Part shown: in pieces, positions 1-6,093 of the stretch
Layout: the number at the start of each line of letters is the position of its first letter
How positions within the stretch are numbered: position 1 is the stretch's first letter
NCBI GenBank assembly: GCA_009777005.1
Contig: WRMT01000145.1
Span: 1 to 7,501, forward strand
Length of the DNA stretch: 7,501 nucleotides
Direction of reading: 5' to 3'
Source of the DNA: Methanobrevibacter sp.
GTDB lineage: Archaea; Methanobacteriota; Methanobacteria; Methanobacteriales; Methanobacteriaceae
Position numbers and translations under genes: made by a program
The notes under the pieces: generated by a model
What the model saw: the letters and a program-made list of their open reading frames with translations, nothing else
Told to the model about the DNA's origin: nothing
The model's database searches: none

Positions 1-100
1 TTAATTAATTAAAATGATTATAATTTATATTTTTTAATAAAATTTTAATATTCTTTTTTTAATTAATTTAAATGATTATAATTTATATTTTTTAATAAAA
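1..100. repeat. Imperfect 42-bp direct repeat
   Basis: Bases 1-42 and 59-100 are the same sequence except one position (A at 11, T at 69), separated by 16 AT-rich bases. Each copy holds ATGATTATAATTTATA followed by a T6 run on the plus strand. The pair lies beyond the 3' end of argH and may continue past the window edge. It has no coding capacity and no CRISPR-like spacing. Its function is unknown; the near-identity in such AT-rich DNA points to recent duplication. Confidence 0.75.
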
Positions 101-163
101 ATAATTAACAACCATCTATCTTAAAAAATAATTTAAATAAAATAGATTTTAAGAAAATTAATT

Positions 164-181
164 AATTTTTTATAAAAAATT
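164..181. terminator. Possible terminator after argH
   Basis: An 18-bp perfect palindrome, AATTTTTTATAAAAAATT, lies 16 bases past the argH stop. On the transcribed (minus) strand it gives a run of six T at 179-174, the kind of U-rich tract that ends archaeal transcripts. Being symmetrical, it could act in either direction. The call rests on position and composition only. Confidence 0.35.
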
Positions 182-197
182 TAATTCAAACTTTTTT

Positions 198-1625
198 TCA
201 AGGAATAAATGTTTTATTATTAAATTCTTCTTTTAAAAAGTTCTTCATATTATTACAAGCTATTTGAACCATTTCAGGAGAAGGACCACCAGGAACCTTT
301 CGCATTTTAACATTTTCTAAAGGGTCAAGAGCCTGACGAATCAATTCATTATCTAATTTTAACTCTTCAAATCCAAGTTCAGTAGCTATACTATCAACAA
401 ACTCTGAATTAATATCTTCATTACCTAAATTTTCATCAATAGCAACATTAACTATTCTACCAACGATTTTATGAGCATTTCTAAATGGTATCTTTCTTTC
501 CCTTACCATAATGTCTGCTAAATCAGTAGCTGTTGCAAAATTTGCTCCTGAAAGTTCCAAACATCTTTCTTTATTAATAGCTATTGACAATGTCATTGGT
601 GTGACAATTTTCAAAATATCATGACTTGTTTTAATAGAATTCCAAAGATGAGGAGTTATTTCTTGTAAATCCCTATTATATGTATATGGAATAGCTTTTA
701 AAATAGTTAAAATTGTAATTAATTCACCAGTAACAATAGTGGATTTGGCTCTAGCTACTTCAGCTACATCAGGATTCTTTTTCTGTGGCATTATTGATGA
801 TGTTGATGAAAATTCATCAGCTATTTCTATTATTCCAAATTCATAGCTACTCCAAAGTACTAATTCTTCACATATTTTTGATAAACTTGTACATAATGAA
901 GATAAATCAAAAACAGTTTCACAGATAAAATCTCTTGATGAAACACCATCCATTGAATTTTCTAAATAGCTATCAAAACCTAATAGCTTAGTAGTTAACT
1001 CTCTATTAATTGGAAAGCTAGTAGTAGTCATAGCTGCTGAACCAAGAGGATTTAAATTAACTCTTTTTCGTGTATCACTCAGTCTTTCATAATCCCTTTT
1101 TAAAGATTGTGCATATGCCATTAAATGATGAGCTATAGTTATAGGTTGAGCATGCTGCAAATGAGTATATCCTATGGTTACAGTTTCTTTATGTTCTTCA
1201 GCTAATTCCACTAATCCTTGAATAAATTTTAAAATATCTAATTGAATATCGTCAATCTTTTCTCTTAAAACTAATCTTAAGTCAGTAGCTATTTGATCAT
1301 TTCTTGATTTAGCAGTATGCATGAATCCAGCTATTTCAACACCTAATTTATCAGTTACATAATTTTCAATAGCCATATGTATATCTTCAACTGAATGGTC
1401 AAAGGTTAATACTTCAAATCCTTCTTCTTTAAGTGTGTTTAAAGTATCAAGTATTTTATCAGCTATTTCCCCATCGATAATTTTTTCTTCCTTTAACATA
1501 GAAACATGGGCAAAATTACAATTTACATCTGCATCAAAAATAAGTTTATCAGCTTCAAGTGATGAAGTAAACACAGCTGCATCATCAGTCATTTTTTTAT
1601 TAAGACGTCCAGTTCTTAGATTCAA
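198..1625 (-). CDS. argH: Argininosuccinate lyase
   Basis: This cytosolic enzyme splits argininosuccinate into arginine and fumarate, the last step of arginine synthesis. The 475-residue length is normal for the family. Visible motifs are the N-terminal FTSSLEADKLIF segment (about 19-30), HTAKSRNDQ (103-111), YTHLQHAQPI (153-162, with the family's catalytic histidine at 155), and the fumarase/aspartase superfamily signature SSIMPQKKNP (276-285), whose loop carries the catalytic serine. The start is TTG at 1625: it gives the usual family N-terminus (MNLRTGRL), and GGTG at 1631-1634 lies five bases upstream, whereas the first ATG (codon 12) would remove conserved sequence. The stop is TGA. The gene stands alone after a spacer of about 620 bases, so it probably has its own promoter. 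Identification is firm. Confidence 0.97.
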   Translation of the reverse strand: MNLRTGRLNKKMTDDAAVFTSSLEADKLIFDADVNCNFAHVSMLKEEKIIDGEIADKILDTLNTLKEEGFEVLTFDHSVEDIHMAIENYVTDKLGVEIAGFMHTAKSRNDQIATDLRLVLREKIDDIQLDILKFIQGLVELAEEHKETVTIGYTHLQHAQPITIAHHLMAYAQSLKRDYERLSDTRKRVNLNPLGSAAMTTTSFPINRELTTKLLGFDSYLENSMDGVSSRDFICETVFDLSSLCTSLSKICEELVLWSSYEFGIIEIADEFSSTSSIMPQKKNPDVAEVARAKSTIVTGELITILTILKAIPYTYNRDLQEITPHLWNSIKTSHDILKIVTPMTLSIAINKERCLELSGANFATATDLADIMVRERKIPFRNAHKIVGRIVNVAIDENLGNEDINSEFVDSIATELGFEELKLDNELIRQALDPLENVKMRKVPGGPSPEMVQIACNNMKNFLKEEFNNKTFIP

Positions 1626-2132
1626 AATTACACCAAAAAAGTTCTAGGTTATATAAAATAAAAGCTCTTTAGTTTTATAAAAATTTTGTTTAATTTTGGA
1701 AAATTTTATCATAAAATAATCTAACTATATTTATAAATAAATATTATTTTGTGAAATTTTATCCATATAACATAATATATATCTTTATAATAAATTTTAA
1801 ATAGATAAAATTAAATTATTTCTTTAAATTTTGTTGAAATAATTTTAAATAAGATAAAAAATATTGATTAAAGATTCAATTTACTATTAAAACTATAATA
1901 AAAAGAAGTAATAGTAAATAAAAAATACAATAATATTTTGTACATTATAATATTTAAATTTAAAAAGAATTTGAAAATAAAAAGGAGTACAATTAAACAA
2001 TAGTTCTCGTTAAATAATTAAATATTAAAAGAAAAATTTTTTAATTGTTACATTAAGTTAAACAATATATAATTTCAATAGTCAAATTTCGTGATGTTCC
2101 CTAAATAAGCATACAAAACATTGCAAACGAAT

Positions 2133-2140
2133 AAAAAAAA
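2133..2140 (-). terminator. T8 run, possible operon terminator
   Basis: Eight T on the minus strand lie about 110 bases past the S27ae stop. Archaeal RNA polymerase terminates at such tracts without a hairpin. It is the longest T-run on the coding strand in this spacer, but this is a composition-based call. Confidence 0.3.
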
Positions 2141-2205
2141 GAGTAAATGATATATTTTATGAAATCATATAATTTTCTATTTATTTAATAAATTAAGTTT
2201 ATAAT

Positions 2206-2235
2206 TATGAATTTAAATTATTTTTTAAATTCATA
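2206..2235 (-). terminator. 12-bp inverted repeat after S27ae
   Basis: Arms 2206-2217 (TATGAATTTAAA) and 2224-2235 (TTTAAATTCATA) pair perfectly around a 6-base loop, 13 bases past the S27ae TAA stop. On the transcript this would be a hairpin at the very end of the ribosomal unit. No T-run follows directly, so it may protect the 3' end or stall polymerase ahead of the T8 tract at 2133-2140. The arms are strongly AT, so stability is modest. Confidence 0.45.
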
Positions 2236-2248
2236 GCTATTTTAAACA

Positions 2249-2404
2249 TTATTCTTTATTTTTAATTTCAGTATAGCCACATTTACCACAAGAGTATCTA
2301 TCACCATGGTCAGCCATGAATACACCACTAGAACATCTTGGGCAAAAAGGATTTTTTCTTTTTATTTTGTCACCATCAATTTCATAAAGACTAGACTTTT
2401 TCAT
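2249..2404 (-). CDS. rps27ae: 30S ribosomal protein S27ae
   Basis: This is a 51-residue zinc-binding protein of the small ribosomal subunit, the archaeal counterpart of the eukaryotic S27a/eS31 that is made as a ubiquitin fusion. No ubiquitin part is present here, as expected in archaea. Four cysteines in two CxxC knuckles (C21, C24, C39, C42) form the zinc site, and the stretch FMADHGDRYSCGKCGYTE is the family hallmark. The first knuckle reads CPRCSSG where CPRCG is more usual, a minor variation. The ATG at 2404 lies 11 bases after the S24e stop, with AGAGG overlapping the end of S24e as ribosome binding site, so the two are almost certainly cotranscribed and translationally coupled. The stop is TAA. 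A 12-bp inverted repeat follows 14 bases downstream. Confidence 0.95.
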   Translation of the reverse strand: MKKSSLYEIDGDKIKRKNPFCPRCSSGVFMADHGDRYSCGKCGYTEIKNKE

Positions 2405-2415
2405 TATTTCATCCT

Positions 2416-2958
2416 CTATTCTTCTTCAGTAGATTCCTCTTCAACAGATTCTTCCTCAGCAGGCTCTTCTTCAGTAGATTCCTCTTCAACAGATTCTTCC
2501 ACAACAGGTTCATCTTCAGTAGATTCCTCTTCAACAGATTCTTCCACAACAGGTTCATCTTCAGTAGATTCCTCTTCAACAGATTCTTCCTCAGCAGGCT
2601 TTTCTTCAGTAGATTCTTTTACAGCAGATTCTTCTTCAATAGAAGATTTTTCTGCTTCATCTTCTTCTGCTGAAGTCTTAGCTTCCTGATTTTTATCTAT
2701 AACATGTTTAGTTTCTATATCTTTTAAACTATTTTCAGAACCATAAACTTTAGCATAACCTGCAGCTTTTGCTTCACCAAAGTGAGGTTGAATTGAATCA
2801 ATAACAATCAATTCTTTTTTAGTATTTAGCATAGCTACTAATTTACTTTTAACATTTAATAATTTTGGAGTAGCTTCACCTTCATATAAACAGTTAAATT
2901 TAATTTCAGTTCTATCTAAAACTTTATTTTCTTTTTTTTCTATTATATCAATTTCCAT
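2416..2958 (-). CDS. rps24e: 30S ribosomal protein S24e with long acidic repeat tail
   Basis: Residues 1-94 form an ordinary archaeal S24e, a small-subunit protein: the N-terminal beta strand MEIDIIEKKENKVLDRTE, the EGEATPKLLNVKSKL segment, and IVIDSIQPHFGEAKAAGYAKVY. Archaeal S24e is usually about 100 residues, so 180 is far too long. The excess (about 95-180) is a low-complexity, strongly acidic tail of Glu, Ser, Thr, Val and Pro. From about residue 119 it consists of four 15-residue repeats ending in EEE and a TAG stop, with a decayed fifth copy before them. The tail has almost no aromatic residues and is expected to be disordered. The ATG at 2958 is preceded by AGAGGAT, a good ribosome binding site. 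It sits between the CoA kinase and S27ae genes. Core assignment is firm; the tail's role is unknown. Confidence 0.93.
   Translation of the reverse strand: MEIDIIEKKENKVLDRTEIKFNCLYEGEATPKLLNVKSKLVAMLNTKKELIVIDSIQPHFGEAKAAGYAKVYGSENSLKDIETKHVIDKNQEAKTSAEEDEAEKSSIEEESAVKESTEEKPAEEESVEEESTEDEPVVEESVEEESTEDEPVVEESVEEESTEEEPAEEESVEEESTEEE
2423..2647 (-). repeat. 45-bp tandem repeat inside the S24e gene
   Basis: Units begin at 2423, 2468, 2513, 2558 and 2603. The first four are nearly identical, with differences concentrated where the protein alternates between PAEE and PVVEE. The fifth, nearest the core of the gene, is clearly diverged. The unit is a multiple of three, so copy changes lengthen or shorten the tail without shifting frame. 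Each encodes 15 residues of the ESVEEESTE(D/E)EP type. Confidence 0.93.
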
Positions 2959-3040
2959 AATATCCTCTTTTTAATAAGTAATTTGTAGCTAGTAAACCTA
3001 TTAATTATGATAATTATTATGTTTATAATTTTTATTATTA

Positions 3041-3538
3041 TTAAATTTTTTTAAATGATTTAACAAGTTCATCAGCTTTATTTTTTACAGAATCCACATC
3101 AACAAAAACTAATCCTTCATTTGGTTGTCCATACAAAACAACAGATTCATTAGGAGCCATTATTATACATGGAAGAACGGCAAGATCTTCTTCTCCATCA
3201 ACAATAATTAATTGATTTTTGACATTTATCGAATTATTGAAAGCTTCTTCTATGGTTTCCCATAGATCCTTGGTAATGGTTCCTGGAGGATTTTTTGCTC
3301 TTAATATGTTATCTGTATAATTAATTTTATAATTATGATTTTTTCTTTGAATAAGATTATCAATAATACTAATATTTGGATATAAATCCTTTGCAAGAAG
3401 ATTTTTTAGTGTAGCATCCCCAACAGAGATTAAAAATTTAGCAATTTCAATATCATTAATTGCATCATCAAATGAGGAATATAATTTTCCCAAAGGCTTT
3501 TTAAACTCAGATCTCAAATTCTCTTCTAACTTCAGCAA
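3041..3538 (-). CDS. GTP-dependent dephospho-CoA kinase (archaeal DUF359 family)
   Basis: The protein matches the archaeal family once called DUF359/UPF0218, shown in Thermococcus to phosphorylate 3'-dephospho-CoA with GTP, the last step of CoA synthesis; it is unrelated to bacterial CoaE. The 165 residues are near the usual length. Family landmarks are PLGKLY (15-20), VGDATLKNLL (39-48), NPPGTIT (83-89), VDGEEDLAVLP (113-123, acidic active-site segment) and YGQPNEGLVFVDV (136-148). The start is TTG at 3538: GAGGTT lies seven bases upstream, and the product begins MLKLEENLRSEFKKPLGK as expected. An ATG at 3551 is out of frame. It lies 82 bases upstream of S24e and 221 downstream of Spt4, so it may head the S24e-S27ae unit. 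The link between CoA synthesis and ribosomal genes is positional only. Confidence 0.9.
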   Translation of the reverse strand: MLKLEENLRSEFKKPLGKLYSSFDDAINDIEIAKFLISVGDATLKNLLAKDLYPNISIIDNLIQRKNHNYKINYTDNILRAKNPPGTITKDLWETIEEAFNNSINVKNQLIIVDGEEDLAVLPCIIMAPNESVVLYGQPNEGLVFVDVDSVKNKADELVKSFKKI

Positions 3539-3645
3539 TATTTAACCTCATGAAGTGGATTTAATCTTTTTAATAATTATAATATAAAAACATGAAAATG
3601 TTTTTTAATTGAAGTATTAATTAAAATATTTCTCCTATTTCTAAC

Positions 3646-3662
3646 AATAATTATATTTAAAA
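3646..3662 (-). promoter_or_regulatory. Possible promoter of the CoA kinase gene
   Basis: On the minus strand this reads TTTTAAATATAATTATT, resembling the TATA-type element seen ahead of aIF2 gamma. A start about 25 bases further on would leave a leader of roughly 90 bases before TTG 3538. The region is so AT-rich that chance matches are likely. Confidence 0.25.
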
Positions 3663-3665
3663 TAT

Positions 3666-3755
3666 ACTTTACCAATATTAAAGATATACTAAATCTAAAT
3701 TAAAAAATACACTTTATCCATATTAAAGATATACTAAATCTAAATTAAAAAATCT
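3666..3755 (-). repeat. Two-copy 45-bp tandem repeat after spt4
   Basis: Units 3666-3710 and 3711-3755 share 34 identical consecutive bases (3675-3708 and 3720-3753) and differ only near their other ends. On the transcribed strand each carries a T6 run followed by AATTTAGATTTAG. The array starts four bases past the spt4 stop, so the units could act as duplicated U-tract terminators; that role is inferred. Confidence 0.85.
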
Positions 3756-3759
3756 AATA

Positions 3760-3942
3760 TTATCTGACTCTCAATGCATATTCACCAGCTAAAGTAACTT
3801 TAAGCTCGTTAGCAATGTCAGAATTGTCAGGATCAATTATTACTAATAATCCACTCCAATTACTTGAAGTAGGACTATCACAGACGGGGCAACGTTCTTT
3901 AGTAGATGTTCTTTTGCAAGAAGTACAAGATTTCAAACTCAT
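3760..3942 (-). CDS. spt4: Transcription elongation factor Spt4 (RpoE'')
   Basis: This is a 60-residue archaeal Spt4, which binds Spt5 to form the elongation factor that closes the RNA polymerase clamp and aids processivity. Four cysteines at positions 6, 9, 18 and 21 (CTSC and CPVC) make the zinc finger. The following segment, SNWSGLLVIIDPDNSDIANELKV, is the Spt5-binding beta-alpha region, and the protein ends in the usual short tail after GEYALRVR. The ATG at 3942 overlaps the RpoE' stop in an ATGA arrangement, implying translational coupling. Spt5 is not in the window. A two-copy 45-bp repeat with T-runs on the coding strand begins four bases beyond the TAA stop. Confidence 0.95.
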   Translation of the reverse strand: MSLKSCTSCKRTSTKERCPVCDSPTSSNWSGLLVIIDPDNSDIANELKVTLAGEYALRVR

Positions 3943-4496
3943 GATTTAACCTTCTTTTTTTCATTTTCAATCCATTCCAATCTACCTAAGCCATATTGCC
4001 TCATAGTAAGACCTATTCTTGTTTCTTTCATGGATTTGCCCTTAAAACTGACAGCTACGATTCTAGCTTTAACTTTATTCCCTTCTTCAAGAGTTTTTTT
4101 AGATTCTTTACCAAGAAGTGCTCCTCTTTTTGAATCATAATTAATATAATCATCAGTAACTTGGGATACATGAACTAATCCATCCATAGGACCCATTCTT
4201 ACAAAAGCCCCAAATTCAGCTATTTCAATAACCTCTCCTTCAATAATCTCTTGTAATTCAGGTTTGAAAAACAATGCATTAAACAAGACATTATGATATG
4301 CAGCACCATCTCCCATTATCACTTTTCCTTCGCCAATTTCCTCTATGTCATTTACACTAACTAGTAAACCTAACTTTTTATCAAGTCTCCCATTATATGT
4401 TTCATTTAATGTTTCAATAGCTACTTCTTCTAAAGGATCCTCGAACCTATAAGGTGGGATTCTAACAGTACCCTCAATTTTAGATAAATAATACAA
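3939..4496 (-). CDS. rpoE: DNA-directed RNA polymerase subunit Rpo7 (RpoE')
   Basis: This 185-residue protein is the archaeal homologue of eukaryotic Rpb7. With Rpo4 (RpoF) it forms the stalk of RNA polymerase, which assists open-complex formation and binds emerging RNA. Residues 1-80 form the N-terminal domain (VRIPPYRF, GRLDKKLGLLVSV, GDGAAYHNVLFNALFFKPELQE). Residues about 82-167 form an S1/OB domain with EFGAFVRMGPMDGLVHVSQ, followed by the typical LTMRQYGLGRLEW end. The start is TTG at 4496: it restores the conserved MYYL N-terminus and is preceded by GAGGG six bases upstream (4503-4507), and no in-frame ATG fits. It follows ppa by 57 bases and overlaps spt4 by four bases, so the three are probably one operon. 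Rpo4 is not nearby. Confidence 0.96.
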   Translation of the reverse strand: MYYLSKIEGTVRIPPYRFEDPLEEVAIETLNETYNGRLDKKLGLLVSVNDIEEIGEGKVIMGDGAAYHNVLFNALFFKPELQEIIEGEVIEIAEFGAFVRMGPMDGLVHVSQVTDDYINYDSKRGALLGKESKKTLEEGNKVKARIVAVSFKGKSMKETRIGLTMRQYGLGRLEWIENEKKKVKS

Positions 4497-4553
4497 ACAA
4501 ATCCCTCATTGGCATTTATAAATAATAATGTATAATTAATAATTAATTAATAG

Positions 4554-5075
4554 TTATTTCTGCTTATACATGTCGATTGACCTAATAGCTTCTTTTTTAG
4601 CTACTTCAGCATTTTCCCAACCTAAAACTTCAACTTCTTTTCCTTCAAGATTCTTGTAAGTTTTAAAAAATTCAGCTATTTCCTCTAAAAGGTGAGGCGG
4701 TACATCTTCTATATCATTAATATTTTCATATTTAGGATCTTCAATAGGTACAGCTAATATCTTATAATCCTTATCTCCACCATCAATCATTCCCATAATA
4801 CCTATTGGTTTTGATTCAATAATACAACCAGGGAATGTTGGTTGATCCATTAATACTAAAATATCCATAGGATCCCCATCATCATATAAAGTTTGTGGTA
4901 TAAAACCATAATCAGCAGGGTAAGTTACTGAAGAGTATAAAACTCTATCTAATGCAAAAGATTCCATATCTTTATCGTATTCATATTTATTTCTTGATCC
5001 TTTAGGAATTTCAATTACTGCATATAATACTTCAGGAACATTTGATCCAGATTTAAGTTCAGTCCATAAATTCAT
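4554..5075 (-). CDS. ppa: Inorganic pyrophosphatase (family I, soluble)
   Basis: The enzyme hydrolyses pyrophosphate to phosphate in the cytoplasm with Mg2+, pulling nucleic acid synthesis and aminoacylation forward. The 173 residues match bacterial and archaeal family I enzymes (about 175). The signature DGDPMDI is at 66-72, with metal-binding D66, D68 and D71. Other active-site positions, aligned by eye to the E. coli enzyme, are E22, K30, E32, R44, Y56, D98, D103, K105 and the Y140-K141 pair; none is missing. The ATG at 5075 has GGTGG four bases upstream. A 551-base spacer separates it from the PIN gene, so it probably begins a new unit leading into rpoE and spt4. Confidence 0.97.
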   Translation of the reverse strand: MNLWTELKSGSNVPEVLYAVIEIPKGSRNKYEYDKDMESFALDRVLYSSVTYPADYGFIPQTLYDDGDPMDILVLMDQPTFPGCIIESKPIGIMGMIDGGDKDYKILAVPIEDPKYENINDIEDVPPHLLEEIAEFFKTYKNLEGKEVEVLGWENAEVAKKEAIRSIDMYKQK

Positions 5076-5234
5076 TTTTCCACCGTTAAATTATTTTTAT
5101 TATATTTCACAAAATAGAAATAATCAAAATTAATATTATTATAAAATTATAAAAATCCACAACAAAAATATGTTTTTAAATATAAAAATTAAGTAACTTC
5201 GAAAGTTTAGCTTATAATAAAGTCTAAATTTTAA

Positions 5235-5250
5235 ATTATATATTTAAATT
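5235..5250 (-). promoter_or_regulatory. Candidate TATA element for the ppa-rpoE-spt4 unit
   Basis: The minus strand reads AATTTAAATATATAAT, the same 16 bases found ahead of aIF2 gamma at 7382-7397. A start about 25 bases on would leave a leader near 140 bases before ppa, which is long, so the closer element at 5172-5189 is an alternative. Confidence 0.35.
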
Positions 5251-5443
5251 ATGGTAAATCTTTGATTTTAAGGTTAGAAATCTTCCATTTTCTAAATTTT
5301 ATCTAAATGATTTAATTAAGGACAATATCCAAAAACTATTTTTTAAATTTTAATTAATACTTTTACAAAAATTATTTTTAAAAAAGTAAATTTGATTAAA
5401 TTTGATGAAAATGTTATACTCAACTTAGGTTTTTGGAAATTCT

Positions 5444-5583
5444 CTAAGATAAAAATATTGATAAATTTAAAGATTTAACTAAGATAAAAATATTGATAAG
5501 TTTAAAGATTTAACTAAGATAAAAATATTGATAAGTTTAAAGATTTAACTAAGATAAAAATATTGATAATTTAAAAGATTCCT
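5444..5583. repeat. 35-bp tandem repeat array, four copies
   Basis: Units begin at 5444, 5479, 5514 and 5549. Units 2 and 3 are identical, unit 1 differs at one base, and unit 4 decays after TATTGATAA. Copies abut with no spacers, so this is not a CRISPR array. On the transcribed minus strand each unit gives a T5 run. The array begins about 44 bases past the PIN gene stop. Confidence 0.92.
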
Positions 5584-5626
5584 ATTAATTAAAAACATTA
5601 TATTAAACGCAATTAAAACAATAATT

Positions 5627-6030
5627 CTATTTTAAATATCCATCAACAGAAATATACCTTTTTTGTCTTAAATAAACGACAGTAATTCCTTTTTTCTTTG
5701 CTCTTTTTTTTAGTTCAATATCATTAGTAGCTAAAACATTTGAAACACGAAGCAAACCTTCATCAACAGTTTCATTATCTTTTAAATAAATATCTTTAAT
5801 TTTTATTTTTGGTGAATTAGCAACTTTAATTGCAATTTCTGCTGCAACCCTATTTTTGCCTTTTAATTTCTTCTTTAGATTTTTTAACTCATTAATAACA
5901 AACTTAGGAGTTGACAATTTATAAGAAGGTAAAGCTTTTTCAAGTTCATCAATTATATCAATATTGAATTGAAAGGGAATCATAAAAAATTTGTATCTAT
6001 AATAATCTCTTTTTTAGAATTTGATTTCAT
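5627..6030 (-). CDS. PIN-domain ribonuclease, Fcf1/Utp24-like, in two frames (apparent -1 frameshift)
   Basis: The gene encodes a small PIN-domain protein of the type archaea often carry next to aIF2 gamma, related to eukaryotic Fcf1/Utp24 nucleases that cut pre-rRNA. Reading from ATG 6030 gives 16 codons ending in IIIDTNFL and then TGA at 5982-5980. The remaining 118 codons (5983-5627) are in the -1 frame, beginning MIPFQFNIDI. A -1 shift at 5983-5989 yields a 134-residue protein with DTNFLMIP joined as the family expects. The four PIN acidic residues would then be D12, E48, D90 and D104. D12 lies only in the upstream frame, so starting at ATG 5983 would lose a metal ligand and the first strand; that ATG also has no ribosome binding site. 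ATG 6030 has weak AAGGG upstream, and an in-frame stop lies before it. The cause may be programmed frameshifting, mutation or a sequencing error. Family assignment is fairly firm; the rRNA role is inferred. Confidence 0.8.
5983..5989 (-). other. Candidate -1 slippery heptamer T TTT TTA in the PIN gene
   Basis: In the frame set by ATG 6030, the codons are AAT TTT TTA TGA. The heptamer T TTT TTA has the X XXY YYZ form and is identical to the HIV-1 gag-pol slip site, in the right phase, and is followed at once by a zero-frame TGA. After slipping, the next codon is ATG (Met) and the long frame opens. I see no convincing stimulator: the nearest purine-rich element (GAGAT) is about 17 bases upstream, further than in E. 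coli dnaX, and only a weak AT-rich inverted repeat (TCAATATTGA) follows. The sequence match is certain; function is unproven. Confidence 0.45.
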
Positions 6031-6093
6031 TATATAACCCTTTTAATTAAAAATAGGATTTTGTTGTGTAAAAGTTAAAAGTAATCTTTAAAA

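Larger units (their letters stand above)
1626..2248. other. Long non-coding spacer between S27ae and argH
   Basis: I find no supported gene in these 623 bases on either strand; every frame is broken by frequent stops. It should hold the end signals of the S24e-S27ae unit (hairpin at 2205-2236, T8 on the minus strand at 2133-2140) and the argH promoter. TATA-like candidates reading leftward are 1649-1658 (TTTTATATAA), which would leave almost no leader and conflict with the ribosome binding site, and about 1725-1740 (TTTATAAATATAG), which would leave a leader of about 75 bases. Bases 2085-2130 are slightly less AT-rich than the rest but match nothing I know. Confidence 0.5.
5076..5626. other. 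Long non-coding spacer between the PIN gene and ppa
   Basis: These 551 bases contain no supported gene on either strand. They hold the 35-bp tandem array at 5444-5583 next to the PIN gene end, a TATA-like element at 5235-5250 facing ppa, and otherwise unstructured AT-rich sequence. A second TATA-like stretch facing ppa is near 5172-5189. The central part (about 5255-5440) has a few less AT-rich bases but no reading frame of note. Confidence 0.5.

Noticed and set aside
1435..1647. 70-codon plus-strand frame opposite the argH N-terminus
   Set aside because: It lies antisense to a firmly identified gene, resembles no known protein and has no separate start signal.
2085..2135. Possible small gene or RNA in the slightly less AT-rich part of the S27ae-argH spacer
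   Set aside because: Frames are only a few codons long (for example GTG ATG then a stop five codons on), no ribosome binding site fits, and no known RNA fold was recognised.
2306..2689. 127-codon plus-strand frame rich in Ser, Asp and Thr repeats
   Set aside because: It is the antisense image of the S24e acidic repeat and the S27ae gene. The opposite strand encodes recognised proteins with good ribosome binding sites.
5444..5583. Possible CRISPR array
   Set aside because: The 35-bp units abut with no unique spacers between them and no cas gene is nearby.
5990..6018. Upstream Shine-Dalgarno-like stimulator or downstream hairpin for the slip site
   Set aside because: GAGAT is about 17 bases from the heptamer, too far to resemble dnaX, and the downstream TCAATATTGA palindrome has no loop and little stability.
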